Assembly (NCBI GenBank): GCA_964441755.1
Contig: CAYTVG010000004.1
Coordinates: 193,350 to 257,349, forward strand
DNA from: JAUMBM01 sp964441755
Lineage (GTDB): Bacteria; Bacteroidota; Bacteroidia; Chitinophagales; Saprospiraceae
DNA: 64,000 nt
Direction: 5' to 3'
The notes beneath the pieces were generated by a model. It ran no database searches and had not been told where the DNA came from. It saw only the letters and a program-made list of their open reading frames with translations. Position numbers and translations under genes: made by a program. Below, piece by piece: positions 33,605 through 42,516 of the stretch (positions within the stretch are counted from its first letter, which is position 1; the number at the start of each line of letters is the position of its first letter).

Positions 33605-34789
33605 TTATACAAGCTCGGAGGAACCACTAAGAATAGGCAAATACTTTTGCCCCTCGAGAATACCTCTACTAATAACAAGTTTTTGGATTTCGGAAGTACC
33701 CTCATATATCTGCGTAATTTTCGCATCCCGCATGAGTCGTTCCACGTGATATTCCTTAACAAATCCATACCCTCCATGGATCTGTACCGCCTCAACCGTC
33801 TGTCGCATAGCCACCTCTGAAGCATATAACTTAGCCATTGCGCTTGCTTCGTTGTAGTTGAGCCCCTGATCTTTAAGCCAGGCGGCGCGATAGACCATAA
33901 GTTTAGCCGCTTCTATTTCTGTAGCCATTTCTGCCAGCTTAAATGCTATGGCCTGATGCTGACTTATAGGTTTTCCGAATGCAGCTCGCTCTTGGCTGTA
34001 GGCTAATGCCAGTTCGTAGGCTCCGCCAGCGATTCCAAGCGCCTGGGATGCGATACCGATTCGCCCCCCTGCCAGTGTTTTCATCGCGAACTTGAATCCA
34101 AAGCCATCCTCTCCAATGCGATTTTCTTTGGGCACCTTTACATCCGTATACATGATCGTGTGCGTATCACTGGATCGGATGCCCAGTTTATCTTCTTTTG
34201 CCCCGATAACGACACCAGGCCAGCTCGTCTCTACAATTAAAACATTGATGCCTCTGTGTCCTTTTTCCGGATGAGTTTGTGCAATAACGAGATGCAACTG
34301 CGATGTGCCGCCATTAGTAATCCAGTTCTTGGTGCCATTGACCAGGTAGTGATCTCCCATGTCGACAGCCGTCGTACGCTGGGAAGTAGCATCGCTTCCG
34401 GCCTCAGGTTCGCTGAGACAGAAAGATCCTATCCATTCGCCCGTGACCAGCTTCGGTAAGTATTTTTGTTTTTGCTCTTCTGTACCAAATGCTTCAATAC
34501 CCCAGCACACCAGCGAGTTATTGACTGACATGATGACAGAACAGGAGTTATCTATTTTGCTGATTTCTTCCATTGCCAGCACATAGCTGAGCGTATCCAT
34601 ACCCCCTCCACCATATCGGGGATCTGTCATCATTCCCAAAAACCCCAGATCACCCATCTTGCGAACCTGCTCGTAAGGGTAAAGCATTTGTGCATCTCTT
34701 TCGATGACCCCGGGTTTCAATTCCTTTTGTGCAAACTCTCTGGCAGCGTCCCGGACAGCCAGATGTTCCTCAGACAGTTCAAAAATCAT
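33605..34789 (-). CDS. Acyl-CoA dehydrogenase (short/medium-chain type)
   Basis: This 394-aa FAD enzyme oxidises acyl-CoA to trans-2-enoyl-CoA and passes electrons to ETF. Visible: FCLSEPEAGSDATSQRTTA (FAD/substrate loop, about 120-138), the GIRSSDTHTI region, QAFGKPISQHQAIAF-like helix (AAFGKPISQHQAIAFKLA), and the closing IYEGTSEIQKLVISR. The catalytic Glu region falls in YEGTSEIQ. The first 43 codons of the open frame lack family features, so the ATG at 34789 (MIFELSEEHLAVRDAAREF) is used. Best guess is a butyryl-CoA-like substrate. It follows the glycosylasparaginase by 135 bp. Confidence 0.93.
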   Translation of the reverse strand: MIFELSEEHLAVRDAAREFAQKELKPGVIERDAQMLYPYEQVRKMGDLGFLGMMTDPRYGGGGMDTLSYVLAMEEISKIDNSCSVIMSVNNSLVCWGIEAFGTEEQKQKYLPKLVTGEWIGSFCLSEPEAGSDATSQRTTAVDMGDHYLVNGTKNWITNGGTSQLHLVIAQTHPEKGHRGINVLIVETSWPGVVIGAKEDKLGIRSSDTHTIMYTDVKVPKENRIGEDGFGFKFAMKTLAGGRIGIASQALGIAGGAYELALAYSQERAAFGKPISQHQAIAFKLAEMATEIEAAKLMVYRAAWLKDQGLNYNEASAMAKLYASEVAMRQTVEAVQIHGGYGFVKEYHVERLMRDAKITQIYEGTSEIQKLVISRGILEGQKYLPILSGSSELV

Positions 34790-34924
34790 ATTTTGGTTTT
34801 TTTGGTTCTCAATGGCTATTACCCGCAAAAATACGCTGATTTGGGCAAATTGTTCAATTAAACCGCCTGTAAATAGTATCGGTTTCAGGCCGGCAGGTTG
34901 AAGACTGGCATGAGGCATCCCCCA

Positions 34925-35899
34925 CTATTCCCAATCGGCTTCATATACATGTACACCGGAAGCATCCCCTACCGTGTAGCGAAAATTGCTAACGTTGGCA
35001 AAAGCTCCGGTAGTTCCGTCATTGCGAATAGCTACAAAACCAGCCATTGGCCGGCCCGGGCCTGACGGCAAACGCTTATTGATGCGCCGGACCACTTCCT
35101 TACAGGCCTCGGTCGGGCTGGCTCCTTGTCGCATCAGCTCAACAACAAGAAAGCACCCTACGGCCTTGATGATGTATTCACCCTGTCCGGTGGCACTTGC
35201 CCCCCCTACTTCGTTGTCTACATACAGGCCGGCTCCAATAATAGGTGAATCTCCAACCCTGCCACGCAGTTTATTGCTCATGCCACTGGTAGAGCAAGCT
35301 CCTGCCATTCGGCTGTCAGCCCCGAGTACCACCATGCCGATGGTGTCATGGTTATCCGCACCACTGGCGGGCAATACGGCAGCTTCTTTCATGGCACGGC
35401 GTTGATCTTCCCAAATACGCTTTGCCTCGTCTGTGAGCAAATTTTCCTTTCTGAACCCTTTTTCTTTTGCAAACAGCAAAGCTCCTTCCCCTGCCAGGAC
35501 CACGTGCTGCGTATCCTCCATGACTCGACGCGCCACGGATACCGGGTGCTTTATATGCTCCAGAAACATAACACTGCCTGCATTACCCTGTTCATCCATG
35601 ATGCATGCATCCAGCGTAACCTTGCCAGTGATATCTGGCAAACCTCCATAGCCTACGGAATGATCCTCAGGATCCGCTTCTACATACCTCACACCCGCTT
35701 CCACAGCATCCAGGGGTCTTTCATTCCTAAGCAGCGCAGCCAGTGCCACCTCTACACCAGGACTGTTGGGCCATGTAGCAATAACCTTGGGGCCACCCCT
35801 CTGAGCCCTCCAGGCAGGATGAGCTTGCAACGAAAAAGAATTCCCCAGCAAGGCCCCGAGCCCCAGGGACTGCCAGAAAAATCTACGACGATTGTTCAT
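34925..35899 (-). CDS. N4-(beta-N-acetylglucosaminyl)-L-asparaginase (glycosylasparaginase), exported
   Basis: This 324-aa N-terminal nucleophile hydrolase removes the asparagine from GlcNAc-Asn. The self-cleavage site HDTIGMVVLG (about 183-192) gives the catalytic Thr. The substrate region CSTSGMSNKLRGRVGDSP and the GAGLYVDNEVGGASATGQGE block are characteristic. The N-terminus NRRRFFWQSLGLGALLG has a twin-arginine-like pattern, suggesting Tat export to the periplasm. It is preceded by the NhaC antiporter gene (31 bp) and followed by the acyl-CoA dehydrogenase. A role in using glycoprotein-derived material is inferred. Confidence 0.9.
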   Translation of the reverse strand: MNNRRRFFWQSLGLGALLGNSFSLQAHPAWRAQRGGPKVIATWPNSPGVEVALAALLRNERPLDAVEAGVRYVEADPEDHSVGYGGLPDITGKVTLDACIMDEQGNAGSVMFLEHIKHPVSVARRVMEDTQHVVLAGEGALLFAKEKGFRKENLLTDEAKRIWEDQRRAMKEAAVLPASGADNHDTIGMVVLGADSRMAGACSTSGMSNKLRGRVGDSPIIGAGLYVDNEVGGASATGQGEYIIKAVGCFLVVELMRQGASPTEACKEVVRRINKRLPSGPGRPMAGFVAIRNDGTTGAFANVSNFRYTVGDASGVHVYEADWE

Positions 35900-35930
35900 A
35901 TTATAGTAATCAGATATGATAAAAGAAAAA

Positions 35931-37415
35931 TTACCAAATTCCTAGCAGCAGGTAAAAAAAGGCTGCCCCGGCGCCCGCCAGTAAAGCGTACGGAAGCTGT
36001 GTTTTCACATGGTCTACATGATCTGTAGCAGATGCCATAGATGATAAAATGGTCGTATCGCTGATAGGCGAACAATGGTCTCCAAACACACCTCCTCCGA
36101 GAGCTGCTGCAATTGCCATGGTTACATCTGCCCCAAGTTGCTGAGCCATTGGTACAGCTATTGGGATCATAATAGCAAAGGTTCCCCAGGAGGTCCCTGT
36201 AGCAAAGGCAATAAAACAACTTACAACGAATATGAGCAGTGGTGTCAGCGAAGGCGAAAGCCAGGAACGTGTCAGTTCAGCCACATATAAGCCGGTCCCC
36301 AACTGCTTGCAAAGGCTACCAATTGCGAAAGCCAGCATCATCAACAGCGCCAACGGCATCATACCTGATATTCCCTTCAGGCTAAGCTCTACCATTTCGA
36401 TGAAACCCATGATACGCTGGGCTTTATAAAGTAACATACTCATCAATAGAGAGGTCAATACAGCAATCAGCACAGCCGTAGATCCCGACCCTCTCCCTAT
36501 GGCCAGCACGAAGGTATTCAACCAATTTCCCTGAGGCTGGTCTTTCAACGCAGCCTCCCAGCCAGTGTATGCCAGCATGAGAGGCATCGATACAACCATC
36601 AGTACAATTGGTAGCACCATATTAAATGCGCGGGGCGTAACGCCCACCACCATTGGCTGCTCCGTGAGTTCAGCACCTACCATCGGGCGTGCATTTTCCC
36701 ACAAAACTTTTCCTTCCTCTGTGCGCCTGCGCGCCAGCCGCAAAGGGCCTATCAACCAACCACGCCATGCAACCGCCAAGCAAAGCAGAAGCGCCAGCAT
36801 AGGATAAAAATTCCACACCATTACAGACATCATAACAGAAAAAGGGTCGGTGAAGCCCTGTACCACTAAAAGCCCCATAATAAATGCTCCCCAACCATTG
36901 AAAGGTATGAGAATACTACTATTGGCCGACGTAGCGTCAGCTATATATGCCAGCTCCTCCCGCGACATTCTCAACTTATCAAACAAAGGACGAAATAAGG
37001 CGCCCACAGTGAGCACCGAGATACTCGACTCCACAAAAATCAGTACTCCTGTCAGCCAGGCCATCAAAGCAACCTTACGACGAGAATGCTCCTCTCCCGT
37101 TTGTGCCTGCCTGCTCAACCATTGTTGAATCAGTCTGATGAAGCCCTCTACCCCGCCTGATCGTTGCATCATGATAATCAGGCCTCCTACAAGCGCACAA
37201 AACATAATAGTCCGGGTATTACCCGCATCAGCGAAGACATCCACCAATGCCTGCACAGTTTGCAAACTACCCTGCAACAGGTTACCGTTGGCAATAATCA
37301 GCCAACCAGCCCAAATTCCCAACAGCAAAGAGATGAATACCTGCCGACTCAGGATGGACAACACCACTGCTAACAGTGGAGGCAGCAGGCTCAACAATCC
37401 ATAATTTGCTTCCAT
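35931..37415 (-). CDS. NhaC-type Na+/H+ antiporter
   Basis: This 494-aa protein has about 11-12 hydrophobic segments. Family motifs are visible: LTGVLIFVESSISVLTVGALFRP in the middle, given as positions about 135-157, the TSANSSILIPFNGWGAFI stretch, and the C-terminal TGTSWGTFAIMIPIAVP plus GGGVFGDHCSPISDTTILSS. These match the NhaC/IT superfamily. It expels Na+ (or exchanges a carboxylate) in the inner membrane. The frame opens at 37460, but MEANYGLLSLLPPLLA at 37415 is chosen. It is divergent from the threonine dehydratase and leads into the glycosylasparaginase. Confidence 0.9.
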   Translation of the reverse strand: MEANYGLLSLLPPLLAVVLSILSRQVFISLLLGIWAGWLIIANGNLLQGSLQTVQALVDVFADAGNTRTIMFCALVGGLIIMMQRSGGVEGFIRLIQQWLSRQAQTGEEHSRRKVALMAWLTGVLIFVESSISVLTVGALFRPLFDKLRMSREELAYIADATSANSSILIPFNGWGAFIMGLLVVQGFTDPFSVMMSVMVWNFYPMLALLLCLAVAWRGWLIGPLRLARRRTEEGKVLWENARPMVGAELTEQPMVVGVTPRAFNMVLPIVLMVVSMPLMLAYTGWEAALKDQPQGNWLNTFVLAIGRGSGSTAVLIAVLTSLLMSMLLYKAQRIMGFIEMVELSLKGISGMMPLALLMMLAFAIGSLCKQLGTGLYVAELTRSWLSPSLTPLLIFVVSCFIAFATGTSWGTFAIMIPIAVPMAQQLGADVTMAIAAALGGGVFGDHCSPISDTTILSSMASATDHVDHVKTQLPYALLAGAGAAFFYLLLGIW

Positions 37416-37501
37416 TGTGCGTATATTTGCGCTTGCAAAATACGCAGATACAGGAATCATTGTTATAAAAATGATTCCTTTACCTTATTTAATTTGATAC
37501 C

Positions 37502-38467
37502 ATGTCACTACCTCCTTTATTCGCAGTACCCGATAAAAACGACCTCATCCTCACCCACGCCTATATTACACCTTATATTCGGCGTACACCCGTACTCAGC
37601 AGCGGTAGCCTTAACAGGCTGGCAGGCGCCGAACTATACTTTAAGTGTGAAAATTTTCAAAAAATTGGCGCCTTCAAAATGCGCGGAGGCGCAAGCGCTG
37701 CCCTTCGGCTTACAGATGAGGAGCGGCGCCTTGGCCTTGCCACACACTCCAGCGGCAACCATGCACAAGCCGTTGCACGAGCAGCACGACTCTTTGGTGC
37801 TCCGGCCTATATTGTTATGCCAAACAATGCTCCCAGACCCAAAATTGAGGCAACTCGTAGTTATGGAGCAGAAGTCATCTTCTGTGCCCCAACGCCTGAA
37901 GACCGAGAAGCTGCGCTGGCCGAAGTTGTCCGTAAAACCGGTGCCACTTTTATCCACCCTTACAACGACTGGAATGTCATTGCCGGACAGGCAACGGCAG
38001 CCAAGGAACTCATTGAAGATGTGCCGCTACCCCTTGACATAATAATTCCACCCGTTGGTGGTGGAGGCCTGCTGAGCGGCACGGCACTTGCTGCCCGCTA
38101 TTTTTCACCCTCAACCCGTACCATAGGCGCCGAACCTCAGGCGGTGGATGATGCCAAACGATCCTTACAAAGTGGTACTATTGAAAAAAATCTCACTACA
38201 AATACCATCGCTGACGGACTCCGGACACCACTGGGAGAGAAAACTTTTGCCGTCATCCAACAGCATGTTGAAGACATTCTTACCGTTGATGAAGAGGCTA
38301 TCGTGCAGGCCATGAAACTTACTTACGAAAGGCTCAAGATTGTCATAGAGCCCAGTTGTGCCTTACCTTTGGCTGTCGTGCTGGCAAATCCACAGCTCTT
38401 TCACGACAAAAAAATCGGACTGATCCTCACAGGAGGCAATGTTGACTTAAACAAACTACCTTTTTAG
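37502..38467 (+). CDS. PLP-dependent threonine/serine (or hydroxyaspartate) ammonia-lyase
   Basis: This 321-aa fold-type II PLP enzyme has the PLP Lys in FQKIGAFKMRGGASAAL (about 51-67) and the glycine-rich phosphate cradle PPVGGGGLLSG (about 182-192). The SSGNHAQAVARAA segment is typical. It lacks the regulatory ACT domain of biosynthetic IlvA. The CENFQKxGAFK variant is shared with serine racemase-like and threo-3-hydroxyaspartate dehydratases, so the exact substrate is open. Start ATG 37502. It appears monocistronic and is followed by a long AT-rich gap. Confidence 0.9.
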   Translation: MSLPPLFAVPDKNDLILTHAYITPYIRRTPVLSSGSLNRLAGAELYFKCENFQKIGAFKMRGGASAALRLTDEERRLGLATHSSGNHAQAVARAARLFGAPAYIVMPNNAPRPKIEATRSYGAEVIFCAPTPEDREAALAEVVRKTGATFIHPYNDWNVIAGQATAAKELIEDVPLPLDIIIPPVGGGGLLSGTALAARYFSPSTRTIGAEPQAVDDAKRSLQSGTIEKNLTTNTIADGLRTPLGEKTFAVIQQHVEDILTVDEEAIVQAMKLTYERLKIVIEPSCALPLAVVLANPQLFHDKKIGLILTGGNVDLNKLPF

Positions 38468-38805
38468 CAAGGCTTTTACCGCTACAAAGCTTAAACAATT
38501 CATGATTTATTCACTGATGTCCCCTCTACACGGGCTCAGCTGCTCTATTTTTTACGGGATGACTGCCTATTTTCATACTTTTTTCATTTTTTATTGAAAA
38601 TACAATAAAAATTCATTTTATCAGATTTTTAATTAAATACTTAAATAACAAATATTTACACAAAAACTAAGCATAAAAACAGACTAAAAAAGCTTTTTTC
38701 GTACAAAAAAAACGAGCCCCTGTCGGTATTTTGTTGAATAAAGTTGTATTTTTGATTCAACAAATCAATTAGAACAATTTCAACGTTCAACAAAACCACC
38801 GTCTT
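38468..38805. other. AT-rich region upstream of the ECF sigma factor
   Basis: A very A/T-rich stretch with a perfect 14-bp palindrome AAAAAAGCTTTTTT (38686-38699), runs of A spaced along 38640-38710 that could curve the helix, and a candidate -7 element at 38747-38754. No coding frame or structured RNA is recognised. Confidence 0.6.
38747..38754 (+). promoter_or_regulatory. Candidate -7 element (TATTTTTG) for the sigma factor
   Basis: An exact TAnnTTTG. TTTG at 38730-38733 is only 13 bp upstream, shorter than the usual spacing, so the -33 box is uncertain. The leader is about 50 nt. Confidence 0.5.
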
Positions 38806-39351
38806 ATGTCTCAATTAGAGTTTCATGATCGCTTTGAGAAAATGTCGGCGCTGTTGCAGGCTTTTGCCTATAACTTGACGAAGAATTCTGATGATGCAAA
38901 AGACCTGTATCAGGAGACGGCATTCAGAGCGTTGACCAATCGCGACAAATTTCGTCCGGGTACCAATTTCAAAGCCTGGCTTTTCACGATTATGAAAAAT
39001 ATTTTCATCAACAATTATCGTCGTAAAGCCAAGGCTAATACAATTATGGATTCTACGGATAACCTTTACTTTCTCAACGCAAGTGCTGCACTCACGCCGA
39101 ACGCTGCGGAAAGTAGCATGATGATGAAGGAACTCACGAAGATGGTTATCTCACTGGATGACAGTATTCGGGTGCCATTTCTGATGCACTATCAAGGCTA
39201 CCGTTATCAGGAGATTGCTGATTATCTTGAGCTGCCGCTCGGTACTGTGAAAAGTCGCATTTTCTTTGCCCGCAAAGAACTCAAAGATCAGGTGCAGCGT
39301 CACTATGGTCTTCGTCTAAGCCCGGGAGTAGAGAGTGATGAGCTCAACTAA
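38806..39351 (+). CDS. ECF-family RNA polymerase sigma factor
   Basis: This 181-aa protein has sigma region 2 (about 14-85, AYNLTKNSDDAKDLYQETAF and FKAWLFTIMKNIFINNYRRK) and region 4 (about 115-170, YQGYRYQEIADYLELPLGTVKSRIFFARKEL), with no anti-sigma gene next door. This compact form resembles a widespread Bacteroidota ECF type. It is probably autonomous or controlled at transcription from the AT-rich upstream region. A strong hairpin terminator follows. Confidence 0.95.
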   Translation: MSQLEFHDRFEKMSALLQAFAYNLTKNSDDAKDLYQETAFRALTNRDKFRPGTNFKAWLFTIMKNIFINNYRRKAKANTIMDSTDNLYFLNASAALTPNAAESSMMMKELTKMVISLDDSIRVPFLMHYQGYRYQEIADYLELPLGTVKSRIFFARKELKDQVQRHYGLRLSPGVESDELN

Positions 39352-39384
39352 TCGCGCTCTCATTCACTCAATAGTTTTTCTCTA

Positions 39385-39427
39385 AGCACACATTAGCGGT
39401 TGTTGCCGCTAATGTGTGCTTTCATTT
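39385..39427 (+). terminator. Intrinsic terminator after the ECF sigma factor
   Basis: A perfect 15-bp stem (39385-39399 / 39406-39420) with a 6-nt loop, followed by TTCATTT. It lies between the sigma stop at 39351 and the mutY ATG at 39486. Confidence 0.85.
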
Positions 39428-39485
39428 AGCGCCTTTTTTTGAAAAAAAAGAAAAAACAGGCTGCTGTTTTTGTTGTTTTATCCGC

Positions 39486-40571
39486 ATGACGAACGAACAA
39501 CAGGTTTTCTTCACAACCCGTCTTCTCAAATGGTATGCCGGTTCTCACCGACCACTGCCCTGGAAAGCCTCTAAAGATGTGTATATTATTTGGATTTCTG
39601 AGATTATCCTACAGCAGACACGCGTGGTGCAGGGACTCTCTTATTTTCACCGTTTTATAGAGCGCTTTCCTTCTGTTGAAGTGCTGGCTGCGGCGCCTGT
39701 CGACGATGTTCTGAAGTGCTGGGAAGGACTGGGTTACTACACGCGCGCGCGCAATCTGCACAAAGCAGCTGCTATCATTGTGCGTGATTACGGTGGGCAA
39801 TTTCCAAAGACCTATCAACAAATACTGGCTCTGCCGGGGATAGGCCCCTACACCGCTTCAGCCATTGCCTCATTCGCCTTTGATCTCCCTCACGCGGTTG
39901 TCGACGGGAATGTGTATCGGGTGCTTTCTCGCTTCACGGGCATTGACACCCCTATTGACCGGCCTGAGGGAATACACATATTCAGGGAGCTTGCCAACCG
40001 ATGCCTCGACATCCAGGATCCGGCCACCTATAATCAGGCGATTATGGATTTTGGTGCAACTTGCTGCACGCCTGCGCGACCCGGCTGTTCTCGTTGTCCA
40101 CTCGCAGATCAATGCCGCGCTTTTCAGACAGACAGCGTGCAGACACTGCCTGTCAAGGCCAATAAGATCGAGCGGAAGACGCGTTACTTTCACTATTGCC
40201 TGTTTAATCAGGGAAACCACCTCTGGATACGACAGCGTTCCTCAGGCGATATTTGGGCCGGACTTTACGATTTTCCATGCATAGAAACCTCCACTCCTTT
40301 GACTGAGCTGTTTGTCCCCACAGAACACCCACAATTTCAGGTATGGTGCGATCCGGCACAGATTTCAGCCATTGTTTGCTCACCCCCCTTTCGTCAGCAA
40401 CTGACGCATCAGGAGATCATTGCCTGCTTCTGGGAAATAAATTTGACTGCAGAATTAGCCCTTCCTGACGGCTTTGTTATCACTGAGCGAAAAAAATTAA
40501 GTAATTTTGCCTTGCCTAAAGTAATTATCAGCTATTTACAGCAGAATACCCTATATTTAAACCTACATTAA
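39486..40571 (+). CDS. mutY: A/G-specific adenine glycosylase MutY
   Basis: This 361-aa base-excision enzyme removes A opposite 8-oxoG. The HhH-GPD domain holds WISEIILQQTRV (about 35-46) and LPGIGPYTASAIASFAFD, with the catalytic Asp in VVDGNVYRVLSR. The [4Fe-4S] ligands follow C-x6-C-x2-C-x5-C in CTPARPGCSRCPLADQC. A NUDIX-like C-terminal domain starts at about 230. The frame extends back into the terminator at 39414, so ATG 39486 (MTNEQQVFF) is used. It begins the mutY-ssb-gldE-gldD order common in Bacteroidota. Confidence 0.96.
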   Translation: MTNEQQVFFTTRLLKWYAGSHRPLPWKASKDVYIIWISEIILQQTRVVQGLSYFHRFIERFPSVEVLAAAPVDDVLKCWEGLGYYTRARNLHKAAAIIVRDYGGQFPKTYQQILALPGIGPYTASAIASFAFDLPHAVVDGNVYRVLSRFTGIDTPIDRPEGIHIFRELANRCLDIQDPATYNQAIMDFGATCCTPARPGCSRCPLADQCRAFQTDSVQTLPVKANKIERKTRYFHYCLFNQGNHLWIRQRSSGDIWAGLYDFPCIETSTPLTELFVPTEHPQFQVWCDPAQISAIVCSPPFRQQLTHQEIIACFWEINLTAELALPDGFVITERKKLSNFALPKVIISYLQQNTLYLNLH

Positions 40572-40581
40572 TACATCATTT

Positions 40582-41043
40582 ATGCTAAATCGCGTCATGC
40601 TCATTGGGCATTTGGGTAGAGATCCGGAAGTCCGTCGGCTGGAAGGCGGTCAGGCGGTAGGCAAATTTTCAGTTGCCACCAACGAAAGCTATCAGGATAA
40701 GAGTGGTAGCTGGCAGACGCTGACAGAGTGGCATGAGGTTGTAGTATGGAGGCAGTTGGCCGAGAGGGCCGAAATGCAGTTGAAAAAGGGCATGCAGGTA
40801 TACATAGAAGGCAAGCTCTCTACTCGTAGCTGGCAGGATGCCGAAGGTAATCAACGCCGTACTACAGAAGTAGTTGCCAATACCTTTCGCGTTCTCGGAC
40901 GAAAAGAAGACGGCACAAGAGAAGGCCAGCCTGCAGACAACCCAACATCCTTCCCTTCATCACCTTCCAATCCCGTCAACAACCATCCGACCGACAGTCC
41001 GAATTACAGTTCGACCGCCCCGGATGATGACCTGCCGTTTTAA
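40582..41043 (+). CDS. ssb: Single-stranded DNA-binding protein
   Basis: This 153-aa protein has an OB-fold (about 1-105) starting MLNRVMLIGHLGRDPEVR. A Pro/Ser/Asn-rich disordered linker follows, and the acidic partner-binding tip DDDLPF is at the C-terminus. It lies 10 bp after mutY and 26 bp before gldE. Confidence 0.97.
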   Translation: MLNRVMLIGHLGRDPEVRRLEGGQAVGKFSVATNESYQDKSGSWQTLTEWHEVVVWRQLAERAEMQLKKGMQVYIEGKLSTRSWQDAEGNQRRTTEVVANTFRVLGRKEDGTREGQPADNPTSFPSSPSNPVNNHPTDSPNYSSTAPDDDLPF

Positions 41044-41069
41044 ACATTTGCTCACAACGCTTTTACCAG

Positions 41070-42512
41070 TTGGATACTGACCCCTTACCTTTATCTTCGT
41101 TCACTTCTGTCCTCGGCTTCACCGAACCACTCCTCCTGTCCGTCGGTTCATCATCGGATGCTATCTTTGGGCTGGTTACTATATGTCTGTTACTGGTTTG
41201 CTCAGCACTCGTGTCAGGGTCTGAAGTTTCATATTTTTCTCTAAGTCCCACCGACATAGAAAAATTGGCCGAAGAAAATTCAGTCGTCTCCCGAAGAATC
41301 CTCAGTCTGAAAGACAAACCCCGACGGCTGTTGGCTACGATCCTGATCAGCAATAACTTTATCAATATTGCCATCGTGCTGCTGTCAGAATATACACTCC
41401 GATCTCTGTTGTCCGAAGAATTACTCAACACTTGGGCATCATCCTTAATGCCGCTGCTTACTTGGATAGGCTCTTACGCTCAGGAGTCCGTTGCACAAGC
41501 CATCCATTTTTTCATCACTGTTGTCGGTGTAACTTTTTTATTGGTTCTTTTCGGTGAAGCTTCCCCAAAGGTGTATGCAACCAATAATCGCATATTGTTG
41601 TCCAGACAAATGTCTGCTCCGCTCATGCTCCTCATGCGTATATTTCACTGGCCTGCCGAGTTACTTGTGCGGGGTACCAACCTGATTGAAAAGAGACTTA
41701 CCAATCATACCGCAACGGTAGCACGCACCAGCAGAGAAGACATTGACGAAGCTATTGCCATTACCATCCGTGGGGAAGAAGACGGAGAACAAGACAGCGA
41801 CATTCTCAAAAGAATCCTCAAGTTCCGAGATGTGGCCGTTAAGCAAATCATGCGCTCTCGTGTTGATTTGGTAGCTGTTGACCAGCAAGTCTTATTCCCC
41901 GAACTACTCGACATCATCCGTAGCAGTGGCTATTCGCGCATTCCTGTTTATGACGAAAACATTGATAATGTTGTTGGCATACTCTACGTTAAAGATTTAC
42001 TGGGGCATTTATCTGAATCTAATTCCTTTCGCTGGCAGCAACTGGTACGCACCACCGTGTTGTTTATCCCGGAAGCAAAAAAAATAAAGGATCTGCTGCA
42101 GGAATTTCAGTCAGCCCAGTTACATATGGCCATTGTTGTCGACGAATACGGTGGCACCAGCGGCCTCATCACCCTCGAGGACATACTCGAAGAAATTATC
42201 GGCGACATCAAAGATGAGTTCGATGATGAGCCAGAAGTTATTTTTGAAAAACTGGATGATTTCAATTATATCTTCGATGGCCGCACCATGCTCAACGATG
42301 TTTGTCGCACTATGGGTATCTCCGTAGACGTGTTTGAAGAGGCTAAAGGAGAGGCTGATTCGTTAGCTGGTATGGTACTGGAAATCCTGCGCGAATTTCC
42401 CGAAAATGGTGAAGAAGTTCTCCTCTACCCCTATCGGCTCAAAGTTGTGGCTGTCAATGAAAGGCGCATTGAACGCATACTGATTACGCTTCCCTCATCA
42501 GAAGAACTTTAA
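41070..42512 (+). CDS. gldE: Gliding motility-associated protein GldE (DUF21/CBS/CorC_HlyC type)
   Basis: This 480-aa protein has an N-terminal DUF21 membrane domain (about 20-200, with LVCSALVSGSEVSYFSLSP), a CBS pair (about 225-365, IMRSRVDLVAVDQQ and VVDEYGGTSGLITLEDILEE) and a C-terminal CorC_HlyC domain. It resembles Mg2+/Co2+ efflux proteins and was named from gliding mutants. The family-like start MDTDPLPLS falls on a TTG at 41070, and no in-frame ATG is available before the membrane domain. TTG initiation is inferred. gldD follows by 4 bp. Confidence 0.9.
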   Translation: MDTDPLPLSSFTSVLGFTEPLLLSVGSSSDAIFGLVTICLLLVCSALVSGSEVSYFSLSPTDIEKLAEENSVVSRRILSLKDKPRRLLATILISNNFINIAIVLLSEYTLRSLLSEELLNTWASSLMPLLTWIGSYAQESVAQAIHFFITVVGVTFLLVLFGEASPKVYATNNRILLSRQMSAPLMLLMRIFHWPAELLVRGTNLIEKRLTNHTATVARTSREDIDEAIAITIRGEEDGEQDSDILKRILKFRDVAVKQIMRSRVDLVAVDQQVLFPELLDIIRSSGYSRIPVYDENIDNVVGILYVKDLLGHLSESNSFRWQQLVRTTVLFIPEAKKIKDLLQEFQSAQLHMAIVVDEYGGTSGLITLEDILEEIIGDIKDEFDDEPEVIFEKLDDFNYIFDGRTMLNDVCRTMGISVDVFEEAKGEADSLAGMVLEILREFPENGEEVLLYPYRLKVVAVNERRIERILITLPSSEEL

Positions 42513-42516
42513 TTGC

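Noticed and set aside
15669..35612. An 18-bp identical string around ATGCATGCATCCAGCG in the DUF3108 gene (about 15670) and the glycosylasparaginase gene (about 35600)
   Set aside because: Both lie in coding DNA for a similar short peptide (TLDAC) in the same frame; shared codon choice explains it better than a mobile repeat.
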